NCBI GenBank assembly: GCA_900316555.1
Contig: ONDL01000011.1
Span: 1-54,844 of the forward strand
Direction of reading: 5' to 3'
Source: an uncultured Eubacteriales bacterium
Lineage (GTDB): Bacteria; Bacillota; Clostridia; Oscillospirales; Acutalibacteraceae
DNA length: 54,844 bases
The notes below the pieces were generated by a model that saw nothing but the letters and a program-made list of their open reading frames with translations, was not told where the DNA came from and ran no database searches. The position numbers were made by a program, and so were the translations under genes. Of the stretch, positions 54,830 to 54,844 are shown piece after piece; the first letter of the stretch is position 1, and every line of letters starts with the position of its first letter.

Positions 54830-54844
54830 ATTACAGTCTCCTCA

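Overview
The window looks like chromosome of an anaerobic, spore-forming gut or rumen Clostridium relative of the Ruminococcus / Oscillospiraceae type. Evidence for this: dockerin-bearing leucine-rich-repeat surface proteins, spore genes (cotJABC, yabP, yabQ, a SpoVB-like flippase), a Rex redox regulator, DUF4250 and DUF4358 proteins, HemZ, and Gram-positive promoters and ribosome-binding sites. The genus is inferred from gene content only.

Layout. (1) 0-2.4 kb: the end of an integrated element carrying a large serine recombinase, inserted inside cotJC of a cotJABC operon. The recombinase is itself broken by a 23-bp tandem duplication. (2) 2.5-4.3 kb: an SOS-type Y-family polymerase gene with a small companion gene. 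(3) 4.3-6.8 kb: an operon of a lipoprotein, DUF4250, an HPr-kinase-like protein, a PqqD-like protein and a SipW-like signal peptidase. (4) 6.9-20.4 kb: secreted and surface proteins (DUF4358 and SGNH lipoproteins, a beta-helix carbohydrate-binding lipoprotein, two fibronectin-III proteins with cysteine-hydrolase-type domains, and a 1434-residue LRR-dockerin protein), with a pyridoxal kinase between them. (5) 20.5-26.3 kb: an esterase remnant and a TetR / MMPL / YhgE-like export locus. (6) 26.3-30.9 kb: a decaying stretch of three loci (LRR-dockerin protein, HD-GYP receptor, unknown secreted protein), each broken by in-frame stop codons. (7) 31-40 kb: housekeeping genes (exonuclease and TypA; then aconitase, isocitrate dehydrogenase, Rex and ComEC). 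(8) 40-46 kb: a Dlt-like envelope acylation operon with an unusual PLP-dependent decarboxylase-type enzyme. (9) 46-54.8 kb: RNA methyltransferase, HPF, and the conserved cluster spoVB-mazG-hup-rqcP-yabP-yabQ-divIC-S1, then a zinc-ribbon protein and HemZ.

How the genes work together. Aconitase and isocitrate dehydrogenase give the oxidative branch from citrate to 2-oxoglutarate, next to the NADH sensor Rex. The Dlt-like operon has every step for making an aminoacyl thioester inside the cell and esterifying an outside polymer: adenylation enzyme, carrier protein, MBOAT with a C-terminal acyl-shuttle hexapeptide, and SGNH transferase. The extra PLP enzyme suggests that the group transferred is not plain D-alanine. 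This is the best candidate for an undescribed system. The second is the recombinase element inside a spore-coat gene, which recalls the skin and SPbeta elements that are excised during sporulation.

Several genes carry single lesions: the recombinase, the HD-GYP protein, the surface protein at 30 kb, the LRR protein at 27 kb and the SpoVB homologue. Some could be assembly errors, so each should be checked against reads.
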